Assembly: GCF_042676025.1 (NCBI RefSeq)
Contig: NZ_JBHTJP010000032.1
Location: 1,240,001 to 1,304,000, forward strand
Direction: 5' to 3'
Length of the DNA stretch: 64,000 nucleotides
From: Salinimicrobium gaetbulicola
GTDB taxonomy: Bacteria; Bacteroidota; Bacteroidia; Flavobacteriales; Flavobacteriaceae
Within the stretch, counting starts at the first letter, position 1. The number at the start of each line of letters is the position of its first letter. Under the pieces are notes generated by a model. The model was not told the DNA's origin, did no database searches, and saw nothing but the letters and a program-made list of their open reading frames with translations. Of the stretch, positions 34,737 through 42,446 are shown one piece after another. The position numbers and the translations under genes were made by a program.

Positions 34737-35666
34737 CTATAATTCAATTTGGGGTAAATTCTTGTTTTTAAGCCTGTTGTTCATTCCGGAAATTCCCTGA
34801 AGCCCTCCCGTATGGACGGCTAAAATACGAGTATTTTCGGAAAAATTTCCTTTCGAGATCAGTTCAAATATCCCGTACATCATTTTACCTGTGTAGACAG
34901 GATCCAGCTGTATTCCAAACTCCTTTTTAAAGCCGTTCACAAAGTCGATCAGGGATCGGTCTACCTTAGCATAACCTCCAAAATGATAATTTGTTATGAT
35001 CTCCCAGTTATTTTTTTTGGTGAATTTCTCTACTTCGGGTCTTAGGAAATCACCTTTCAGGGCGGGAAACCCCAGCACTTTTTGATCTTCTGCGGAAGCA
35101 TTTATGATGCCCGAAATAGTTCCTCCCGTGCCCATGGCACAGCACAGCACGTCAAATTCCTTGTCTTCTTCGGAAAGGATCTCCTCGCAACCTTTTACTG
35201 CGAGCACATTGGTCCCGCCTTCGGGAACCAGGTAGAATTTTCCGAATTTTTCCCGAAGCCTTTTCAGCATGGCTTCTGAAGTCTTTTCGCGATAAGCGCT
35301 CCTGCTCACGAAGTCGAATTCCATTCCGCAGGAAGCAGCGAAATTAAGGGTCGGGTTCTCCCGAAGTGTTTTCTCAAGGTCCTTTCCCAGCTCCTCGCCT
35401 CTAATCACCCCAATTGTTTTAAGATCACATTCCTTTCCCGCAGCAGCGGTCGCCGCTATGTGATTGGAGAAAGCTCCGCCAAAAGTTAACAGGGTATCAT
35501 GACCTTCAGAAATGGCATTTTTGAGGTTATATTTGAGCTTCCGGAACTTATTCCCGGATACATGAGGATGCAAGAGATCTTCCCGTTTCATATAGACTGA
35601 AACCCCGTTGAGCTCGGTCACGAATTGATTCGGAATTTCGGGATGATCATCAAATACTGCAGCCAT
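34737..35666 (-). CDS. ACC deaminase / D-cysteine desulfhydrase family PLP enzyme, 309 aa
   Basis: Fold type II PLP enzyme: the PLP lysine is in VSGNKFRKLKYNL (K40), followed by TFGGAFSNHIAATAA and the phosphate-binding GTGGTISGI near 190. Family members open 1-aminocyclopropane-1-carboxylate or remove H2S from D-cysteine; residues that decide between these cannot be judged by eye. First gene of the operon with the glucosaminidase and hemL. Confidence 0.85.
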   Translation of the reverse strand: MAAVFDDHPEIPNQFVTELNGVSVYMKREDLLHPHVSGNKFRKLKYNLKNAISEGHDTLLTFGGAFSNHIAATAAAGKECDLKTIGVIRGEELGKDLEKTLRENPTLNFAASCGMEFDFVSRSAYREKTSEAMLKRLREKFGKFYLVPEGGTNVLAVKGCEEILSEEDKEFDVLCCAMGTGGTISGIINASAEDQKVLGFPALKGDFLRPEVEKFTKKNNWEIITNYHFGGYAKVDRSLIDFVNGFKKEFGIQLDPVYTGKMMYGIFELISKGNFSENTRILAVHTGGLQGISGMNNRLKNKNLPQIEL

Positions 35667-35730
35667 ACAAACCTTCTGAAATGCAAAGGTGTAAAAACTT
35701 AGGTGCTTTTCCGAAGAAGAAAGAAAGAAG

Positions 35731-36057
35731 TTACATGTATTTTAAAAAGCCCCACAATTTCCTCCTGGGAATATACCCAAGATCCTTTTCGTTGGCATAA
35801 GCTTCCCTTTCAAAACTGATGCGGCTGTAGGCTTTATAGGAATCGTTGTACTTGATAAGCCGAATAAGGTATTCCAGAAGGTACCAGATAAAAAAAAACA
35901 AAATGAAGAGTTCCACCTGTTGTTTGAGATGGATACGCTCATGGTTCATAAAGACCTGGTTTTCTTTAAGGGCTCTTCGCTTTAGAACGATGAAGGGCCA
36001 AAGCACTACGCCATCAAAGTTTTTAGACAGAAGAAATTTATTTACCACCACGAACAT
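35731..36057 (-). CDS. Small membrane protein with HExxH motif, 108 aa
   Basis: NHERIHLKQQVE (near residue 37) is an HExxH zinc-peptidase signature, followed by a membrane helix (LFILFFFIWYLLEYL) and SFEREAYANE, which could give the third zinc ligand. It resembles a minimal M56/M48-like metallopeptidase core. Activity is unproven. Standalone - strand gene, divergent from the DUF5522/hutU pair. Confidence 0.7.
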   Translation of the reverse strand: MFVVVNKFLLSKNFDGVVLWPFIVLKRRALKENQVFMNHERIHLKQQVELFILFFFIWYLLEYLIRLIKYNDSYKAYSRISFEREAYANEKDLGYIPRRKLWGFLKYM

Positions 36058-36078
36058 GAGGACAAGGTAAGAAAATGC

Positions 36079-36086
36079 TATTTTTG
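36079..36086 (+). promoter_or_regulatory. -7 box (TATTTTTG) of the DUF5522-hutU unit
   Basis: TATTTTTG ends 4 nt before the ATG at 36091. At the -33 position there is only ATG (one mismatch) with a 20-nt spacer. Candidate leaderless transcript. Confidence 0.4.
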
Positions 36087-36090
36087 TAAC

Positions 36091-36267
36091 ATGAGTTTTT
36101 TCAAGAAAAAAATTCCTTTAGAAGAAGGAGATTATTACCTAACCCCCGAAGGGTATCGCTGCTTCACCGAACAATACCACCTCAAGCGAGGCTATTGCTG
36201 TGAAAGTGGTTGCCGACACTGCCCGTACGGCTTCAACAAAAAAACCAACCAACAGACTAAAAAATAA
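36091..36267 (+). CDS. DUF5522 small Cys-rich protein, 58 aa
   Basis: A short gene read directly from the sequence: starts MSFFKKKIPLEEGDYYLTPEG and contains HLKRGYCCESGCRHCPYG, the conserved Cys cluster (CC-x3-C-x2-C) of DUF5522, likely metal-binding. Its stop lies 3 bp before the ATG of hutU, so both are on one transcript. Function unknown. Confidence 0.85.
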   Translation: MSFFKKKIPLEEGDYYLTPEGYRCFTEQYHLKRGYCCESGCRHCPYGFNKKTNQQTKK

Positions 36268-36270
36268 ACA

Positions 36271-38313
36271 ATGGACTTCAAAAAAGCTATTTTAGAAGGC
36301 ATTCCTGATACGCTGCCTGCAGCAAAGAAATACGACCCAAACGTCAACCACGCACCAAAACGCAAGGAAATTCTAAACGCCGAGGAAAAGAAACTGGCTT
36401 TGCGAAATGCCCTCAGGTATTTTGAACCTCAGCACCACGAGACCTTACTTCCTGAATTCAGGAAAGAACTGGAGACTTACGGACGCATCTACATGTACCG
36501 TTTCATGCCCGATTATGACATGTATGCCCGACCTATCGGAGAATACCCGGGGCAGTGCGAACAGGCAAAAGCGATAATGCTGATGATACAGAACAACCTG
36601 GATCCCAAAGTCGCTCAGCACCCGCATGAATTGATCACCTATGGCGGGAACGGAGCCGTGTTCCAGAACTGGGCACAATACCGACTGGTCATGAAATACC
36701 TGGCTGAAATGACCGACGAGCAAACGCTGGTCATGTATTCGGGCCACCCCATGGGATTGTTCCCATCTCATAAGGACGCTCCAAGAGTGGTGGTCACCAA
36801 TGGGATGATGATCCCTAACTACTCCAAACCCGATGACTGGGAGAAGTTCAATGCTCTTGGGGTGACCCAATACGGGCAAATGACCGCGGGTAGTTATATG
36901 TATATAGGTCCGCAGGGAATTGTTCACGGTACGACCATCACAGTGCTTAACGCACTGAGAAAGATCGCTGAGAAGTTCAATTTACCAACCGGAGCACAAC
37001 TGGGAGAAGGTTCCCTTTTTGTCACTTCAGGCTTGGGAGGTATGAGCGGAGCTCAGCCAAAAGCAGGGAATATTGCAGGCTGTATCACAGTTTGCGCCGA
37101 GGTCAACCCGAAAGCGGTAGAGACAAGACATTCCCAGGGCTGGGTGGACGAGGTAGTGACCGACCTTACCACACTGGTTGAAGAAGTAAAACAGGCAAAA
37201 GCAGATAAAAAGAGCATTTCCTTTGCCTACCAGGGCAACGTGGTAGAGGTGTGGGAGGAATTTGATAAACAAGACCTGCACATTGATCTTGGAAGTGACC
37301 AGACTTCCCTACACAATCCGTGGGCAGGAGGATATTACCCCGTGGGATTATCTTTTGAAGAGTCCAATGAGCTAATGGCCAAAGATCCCGAAAAGTTCAG
37401 GGAAAAGGTACAGGAAAGTTTACGCAGACAAACCGAAGCCATTAACCGGCACACTCAAAAAGGTACGTATTTCTTTGACTACGGAAATGCCTTTTTACTG
37501 GAAGCTTCCAGAGCGGGCGCTAAGATCTTCAAGGATAATGAAGGTAATTTCGTAACCGCTGAAAAAGCTAACGACAAAGAAAACTTCGCTTACCCGAGTT
37601 ATGTGCAGGATATCATGGGCCCCATGTGTTTCGACTACGGGTTCGGACCGTTCAGATGGGTATGTGCTTCCGGAAAGCAGGAAGATCTCGATAAGACCGA
37701 CGCGATCGCTTCAGAAGTACTTGAGCGCCTCAAGCAGGATTCCCCTGAAGAGATCCAGCAGCAAATGCAGGACAATATCAAATGGATCCAGGGTGCCCGA
37801 GAGAATAAACTGGTCGTGGGATCCCAGGCGCGTATTCTATATGCAGACGCTTTAGGAAGGATCGAGATCGCGAAGGCTTTTAACGAGGCTATAGCAAAAG
37901 GGGAGATTGGAACCGTGGTGCTGGGAAGAGACCACCATGATGTATCGGGAACTGATTCCCCGTATAGGGAAACCTCCAATATTTATGACGGATCCAGGTT
38001 CACCGCCGATATGGCCATTCATAATGTGATAGGAGACAGCTTTAGAGGAGCCACCTGGGTGAGCATCCACAACGGCGGTGGAGTTGGCTGGGGAGAAGTA
38101 ATGAACGGCGGATTCGGTATGGTTCTTGAGGGAGATAAGGAGTCGGAAAGACGCCTACGATCTATGTTATATTGGGATGTAAACAATGGGATCGCCCGCC
38201 GATCCTGGGCGCGCAATGATGGCGCCCTGTTTGCGATTAAACGAGCCATGGAAACAGAACCTCAGTTAAAGATCACAATTCCTAATATGGTAGATGATAG
38301 TTTATTGAAATAA
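36271..38313 (+). CDS. hutU: Urocanate hydratase
   Basis: 680 aa, the long form seen in Bacteroidota (E. coli-type enzymes are ~555 aa). Contains the NAD+-binding regions ITYGGNGAVFQNW, YSGHPMGLFPSH and FVTSGLGGMSGAQPKA, and near the end SIHNGGGVGWGEVMNGG. It adds water to urocanate in histidine breakdown, giving imidazolone propionate. No other hut gene is adjacent; it follows the DUF5522 gene. Confidence 0.95.
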   Translation: MDFKKAILEGIPDTLPAAKKYDPNVNHAPKRKEILNAEEKKLALRNALRYFEPQHHETLLPEFRKELETYGRIYMYRFMPDYDMYARPIGEYPGQCEQAKAIMLMIQNNLDPKVAQHPHELITYGGNGAVFQNWAQYRLVMKYLAEMTDEQTLVMYSGHPMGLFPSHKDAPRVVVTNGMMIPNYSKPDDWEKFNALGVTQYGQMTAGSYMYIGPQGIVHGTTITVLNALRKIAEKFNLPTGAQLGEGSLFVTSGLGGMSGAQPKAGNIAGCITVCAEVNPKAVETRHSQGWVDEVVTDLTTLVEEVKQAKADKKSISFAYQGNVVEVWEEFDKQDLHIDLGSDQTSLHNPWAGGYYPVGLSFEESNELMAKDPEKFREKVQESLRRQTEAINRHTQKGTYFFDYGNAFLLEASRAGAKIFKDNEGNFVTAEKANDKENFAYPSYVQDIMGPMCFDYGFGPFRWVCASGKQEDLDKTDAIASEVLERLKQDSPEEIQQQMQDNIKWIQGARENKLVVGSQARILYADALGRIEIAKAFNEAIAKGEIGTVVLGRDHHDVSGTDSPYRETSNIYDGSRFTADMAIHNVIGDSFRGATWVSIHNGGGVGWGEVMNGGFGMVLEGDKESERRLRSMLYWDVNNGIARRSWARNDGALFAIKRAMETEPQLKITIPNMVDDSLLK

Positions 38314-38338
38314 CTGTAAAACCAAAACCTTTAGGATT

Positions 38339-38875
38339 ATGAGATCATTAAAAATTACTTCTGTCCTGGTACTGTTCGTTCTGGTTCTTGCTTCCTGCAG
38401 CACGGTAAAAGTGGCTACAGATTATGACAAGGACGTGAATTTCAACCAGTATCAATCATTCGCATTTTTTAAACCCGGTATTGATAAAGCTGAAATTTCA
38501 GACCTGGACAAAAAAAGGATCCTTCGCGCTATAGAAAGCGAGATGCTGCAAAAAGGATTTACAAAATCTGATGATCCCGACCTTTTGGTAAGCATTTTCA
38601 CCAAAACCAAGGAAAATATCAACATCTATAATAATAACTACGGTTACGGTTATGGTTGGGGATGGCATCCATGGTATTGGGGCGCCGGTTACAACACGGT
38701 AAACTCAACCACAGAAGGCACTCTATACATTGACCTGATTGACGCCGGTAAAAAAGAACTTGTATGGCAGGGAATGGGTACTGCTGCCCTGGCCAAAGAT
38801 GTAGATCGTAAACAAGAAAGGATCAACGAGATAGTTGAAGAAATCCTTGAAAAATATCCCCCCGGTAAGAATTAA
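38339..38875 (+). CDS. DUF4136 lipoprotein, 178 aa
   Basis: Lipoprotein signal LKITSVLVLFVLVLASCS, then TDYDKDVNFNQYQSFAFF, the DUF4136 start. A Tyr/Gly/Trp-rich loop (GYGYGWGWHPWYWGAGY) lies mid-chain. Envelope protein of unknown function. It follows hutU by 25 bp and ends at a terminator, so it may be its last co-transcribed gene. Confidence 0.88.
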   Translation: MRSLKITSVLVLFVLVLASCSTVKVATDYDKDVNFNQYQSFAFFKPGIDKAEISDLDKKRILRAIESEMLQKGFTKSDDPDLLVSIFTKTKENINIYNNNYGYGYGWGWHPWYWGAGYNTVNSTTEGTLYIDLIDAGKKELVWQGMGTAALAKDVDRKQERINEIVEEILEKYPPGKN

Positions 38876-38901
38876 TAGAAAAGCCCCCCATTTTCTTACA
38901 G

Positions 38902-38933
38902 GCCGCTAGAATGAAGATTTTAGCGGCTTTTTT
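38902..38933 (+). terminator. Rho-independent terminator after the DUF4136 gene
   Basis: GCCGCTA (38902-38908) / TAGCGGC (38921-38927) stem followed by TTTTTTTG. Confidence 0.8.
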
Positions 38934-39023
38934 GTTTCTCATTTCAAGACAACCATCAGGGTCACAGAAGTTTACAAATCCAATATTTTTGTATCTTTAA
39001 ACACCTGTTTATTTAAGATATTT

Positions 39024-40781
39024 ATGGAACAAGAATTTGAATCCAACGAGATAATTGAACGCCTGCCGGCACACCTCAAACAATTCATAAAACCACAGAA
39101 TTATGAAGAGTATACCGCCATCAACCAGGCGGTCTGGAGGTATGTAATGCGCAAAAATGTGGAATACCTGAGTAAGGTTGCCCACTCCTCTTATCTGGAA
39201 GGACTACGTCAAACCGGGATCTCCATAGACCATATTCCCAACATGTACGGAATGAACAGGATCCTTAAAGAAATTGGCTGGGCCGCCGTGGCAGTGGACG
39301 GCTTTATCCCTCCCGCTGCCTTCATGGAATTCCAGGCTTATAACGTTCTGGTGATCGCCAGCGATATCAGGCAATTGGAACACATTGAGTATACCCCGGC
39401 ACCCGACATTATTCACGAAGGTGCAGGCCATGCTCCTATTATCGCCAATCCTGAATATGCTGAATATTTACGTCGTTTTGGAGAGATCGGATGTAAGGCG
39501 ATCTCCAGCGCCAAGGATTATGAGATCTATGAAGCCATCAGGCACCTTTCTATTATCAAGGAAGCTGAAGACACTCCCGAAGAAGAGATCGCGGCCGCTG
39601 AGAAAAGAGTGGATGAACTTCAGAATGATGTAAGGGAACAGAGTGAAATGGCCCAGATCAGGAACCTGCACTGGTGGACCGTAGAATACGGACTTATAGG
39701 CACTCCTGAAGATCCTAAGATCTATGGGGCCGGACTTCTCTCCTCGATAGGGGAAAGCGCCTGGTGTATGACCGATAAGGTCAAAAAATTGCCGTACAAC
39801 ATTGAAGCAGCAAACCAGGATTTTGATATTACCAAACCTCAACCTCAACTATATGTAACTCCTGATTTTGCCCACCTAAGCTCAGTTTTGGAAGAGTTTG
39901 CAAATAAAATGGCATTACGTGTGGGCGGGCTTGAAGGTTTGAAAAAACTTATCAATTCAAAAAATATCGGAAGTATAGAGCTTAGTACCGGGATTCAGAT
40001 CTCAGGTAATTTCTCAAGGGTCATAGAACATGAAGGAAAGCCTATCTATATCCAGACAAAAGGAGAAACCGCTTTAGCTTCCAGAGAAAAGGAACTGGTT
40101 GGCCACGGAATTAAAAATCATCCCGATGGATTTGGTTCACCTGTCGGAAAATTAAAAGGCATCAATCTCGCCATCGAAGATATGAGTCCACGTGACCTTA
40201 GGGCATATGACATTTACGAAGGAGAGAAGATCACTTTCGAATTTGAAGGAGGTATTGTCGTCAAAGGGGAGATCATTACCGGAACTCGAAACCTTCAGGG
40301 AAAGATCATACTTATTAGCCTTAAGAACTGTACCGTTACCTATGGGGATGAAGTGTTGTTCCAGCCTGAATGGGGCAATTACGACATGGCCGTGGGAAAA
40401 GAGGTGATCTCAGCTTTCGCGGGCCCTGCCGACTGGCATTCTTTCAACATGATCACTCATAAGACTTCTTCCACTACTATTAAGAGCAAACGCACGCCCG
40501 AAAGAGAGGAACTGGAATCCTTATATGAATCGGTTAGAAATATCAGGGAAGGCAAGAACACTAAGTTCTCTCTGAATGCCGCCTTTGATATTCTGAAAAA
40601 ACATCACCCAAAAGACTGGCTGCTTTCCGTAGAGATCTTTGAACTGGCACATGATAAAGATGAAAAGCTGGCAACTGAAGTACTAGAGCACCTTGAAGAT
40701 GTAAAATCAAGGCGTCCTGAAGTCGCCCATTTGATCGATGGCGGAGTGAGCCTGATAAAACCTGATACGGTAGCCGGGTAG
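39024..40781 (+). CDS. Aromatic amino acid hydroxylase (phenylalanine 4-monooxygenase family), long form, 585 aa
   Basis: The N-terminal ~300 residues are the iron- and pterin-dependent hydroxylase core; the iron triad is H131 and H136 in HEGAGHAPI and E221 in WWTVEYGLIG. Bacterial enzymes usually end near 260-300 aa; here ~280 extra C-terminal residues follow, starting at about KGETALASREKEL, with no domain I recognise. The extension seems typical of Bacteroidota (from memory). Hydroxylates Phe to Tyr most likely. A TATTTTTG box lies at 38984-38991. Confidence 0.9.
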   Translation: MEQEFESNEIIERLPAHLKQFIKPQNYEEYTAINQAVWRYVMRKNVEYLSKVAHSSYLEGLRQTGISIDHIPNMYGMNRILKEIGWAAVAVDGFIPPAAFMEFQAYNVLVIASDIRQLEHIEYTPAPDIIHEGAGHAPIIANPEYAEYLRRFGEIGCKAISSAKDYEIYEAIRHLSIIKEAEDTPEEEIAAAEKRVDELQNDVREQSEMAQIRNLHWWTVEYGLIGTPEDPKIYGAGLLSSIGESAWCMTDKVKKLPYNIEAANQDFDITKPQPQLYVTPDFAHLSSVLEEFANKMALRVGGLEGLKKLINSKNIGSIELSTGIQISGNFSRVIEHEGKPIYIQTKGETALASREKELVGHGIKNHPDGFGSPVGKLKGINLAIEDMSPRDLRAYDIYEGEKITFEFEGGIVVKGEIITGTRNLQGKIILISLKNCTVTYGDEVLFQPEWGNYDMAVGKEVISAFAGPADWHSFNMITHKTSSTTIKSKRTPEREELESLYESVRNIREGKNTKFSLNAAFDILKKHHPKDWLLSVEIFELAHDKDEKLATEVLEHLEDVKSRRPEVAHLIDGGVSLIKPDTVAG

Positions 40782-40783
40782 GT

Positions 40784-41395
40784 TTAAAGTTTTAGCTCTT
40801 TCAATTCTTCGGAATGGATCTCTTCACCTTTATACTCCAGGGTCCAGCCCAGGGTACTGGTAAGTATATAGATCTTTTGAAGTTCACTGATGAGGCGGTT
40901 TTGAGCATTCGATTTTAAGCCAGAATTCTCGACCTTCTCGCGAATTGAGGCGGTAACCCGTTTCTTGATCAAATTATAATCATCTGCCTCAAACTGGTTC
41001 AGGTAATCCTGCGTGACATCATAGTATTGAATATCGGGATAGATGGAGATCTCCTCCTTGGGAATATGGGTGATAATGACCTTTTTGTTCGCCTCATCAA
41101 TCTCCACCTTCAGTTTACTTAGATCGTAGGCTACAGTGGCCTTGGTATTCACCACTATTAGAGCTTTTTTCCTGGCCGAAAAAACATCCAGGTAGAAGCG
41201 TTTTGAATCTTTATAAGTAAACACCTGCGAGAAAGTACCTTCGGTCACTACCAGCTTTCCTACATTTCGCAGTTGCTCCTGTATCAAAGCCGAACTCTCC
41301 TCCAGGTTTTGGCGGTCACTGCCACGTCGCTCACAATAGCGCACGGCGAGCACCAATAAGAATACACTTAACGCTCCAAAAATAAATTTCCTCAT
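40784..41395 (-). CDS. DUF4230 protein, 203 aa
   Basis: N-terminal membrane anchor (FIFGALSVFLLVLAVRY), then the DUF4230 region (LVVTEGTFSQVFTYKD, VNTKATVAYDLSKLKVEI, DYNLIKKRVTASIREKV). The family is of unknown function and often predicted membrane-bound in the periplasm. Its stop lies 2 bp past that of the convergent hydroxylase gene. Confidence 0.85.
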   Translation of the reverse strand: MRKFIFGALSVFLLVLAVRYCERRGSDRQNLEESSALIQEQLRNVGKLVVTEGTFSQVFTYKDSKRFYLDVFSARKKALIVVNTKATVAYDLSKLKVEIDEANKKVIITHIPKEEISIYPDIQYYDVTQDYLNQFEADDYNLIKKRVTASIREKVENSGLKSNAQNRLISELQKIYILTSTLGWTLEYKGEEIHSEELKELKL

Positions 41396-41439
41396 AACTT
41401 AAAGTTACAGGAATTTTGAGGATAAAATCAAAGGGAGGT

Positions 41440-42378
41440 TTAGAAGTTTATCTGCGGATAGTCTTTTTGCAGCGTCCTTATCTTTTCCTGAAGATCATTT
41501 TTAAACTTCTGATGTGCTTCGGAAGTCTCACTGAAAGGCCTGTGAGAAAGCCCTTTTTGAATGGTGTCGATACGTTTCATTACCTGCATGGCTTCGGAAG
41601 AGATCCAGGTCTCGGTGAATTTTTCCCAGATATAATCAATGGCAACCTGGTTAGGGTGCACCATATCTTCAGCATAGAACCGGTAATCGCGAAGCTCATC
41701 CATCATGATCTCGTACGATGGAAAATAGTGCGTATTTAGTTCTTCAGTAATGATCTCATGGACTGCCGTGATCAAACGGGCCTTACTTTGCTGATTCTCC
41801 ACAAATCCGTCTTTCAAATGTCTTACGGGGGAGACCGTGAAAATGATCTCTGCGGAAGGGTTTATTTCTTTGATGATCTTTACGCATCCAAGAAGGTCGT
41901 TTTTGGCATCCACCAACTCTTTTTCAAACTTCTTTTGCGGCACCTTATGGCAGTTCGCTACAAACTCATCGGTCTCTTTAAAGCGATATCCCCAGGCAGT
42001 CCCGGGAGTGATGATCACGTGCGAAGCATTTTTTAAGAAATCATATGTTTCCTCTACCGCCGAATTAAGCCCTTCAATAATTTCAAATTTCTCGGACCTG
42101 TTTAGATCTGAATGTGCCTGAAAGCAGTGCCAGGTTTCATTGTGATAAAAAATATCAGCTTCGGAAAAGCGCTTTTTTGACCTAACATTTTTCAGGAAGT
42201 TATGGATAGCGGAAGGATGAAACAGGATCCCAAAAGGGTTTAGCGAACTTCGGAATTTAAAGTATTCGAGCTTCCTGCCTATGTTCTCAACAAAACAGGA
42301 TCCTAACAGTAAGATCTTCGAATCATAATCGATCTTAGCCTCTTTAGATTGTATGGTTACCCGGGTTCTGAAATCCAT
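41440..42378 (-). CDS. GSCFA domain protein, 312 aa
   Basis: Start at MDFRTRVTIQSKEAKIDYDS, the family-typical beginning; the frame extends 6 codons upstream. LLGSCFVENIG is the name-giving GSCFA motif, with the Ser placed like the nucleophile of SGNH hydrolases; SPVRHLKDGFVENQQSK and DMVHPNQVAIDYIW fit the later blocks of that fold (DxxH). A carbohydrate- or lipid-esterase activity is inference. Lies 35 bp before alaS's terminator in the opposite sense of reading order. Confidence 0.88.
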   Translation of the reverse strand: MDFRTRVTIQSKEAKIDYDSKILLLGSCFVENIGRKLEYFKFRSSLNPFGILFHPSAIHNFLKNVRSKKRFSEADIFYHNETWHCFQAHSDLNRSEKFEIIEGLNSAVEETYDFLKNASHVIITPGTAWGYRFKETDEFVANCHKVPQKKFEKELVDAKNDLLGCVKIIKEINPSAEIIFTVSPVRHLKDGFVENQQSKARLITAVHEIITEELNTHYFPSYEIMMDELRDYRFYAEDMVHPNQVAIDYIWEKFTETWISSEAMQVMKRIDTIQKGLSHRPFSETSEAHQKFKNDLQEKIRTLQKDYPQINF

Positions 42379-42406
42379 AGTTTCAATGTAAAACAAACAG
42401 AAATTA

Positions 42407-42440
42407 AAAGGCGCTGAAAATGATGTTTTTCAGCGCCTTT
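42407..42440 (-). terminator. Terminator of alaS
   Basis: Arms AAAGGCGCTGAAAA (42407-42420) and TTTTCAGCGCCTTT (42427-42440) around a 6-nt loop, 7 bp past the alaS stop on the - strand. Confidence 0.85.
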
Positions 42441-42446
42441 ATAAAT

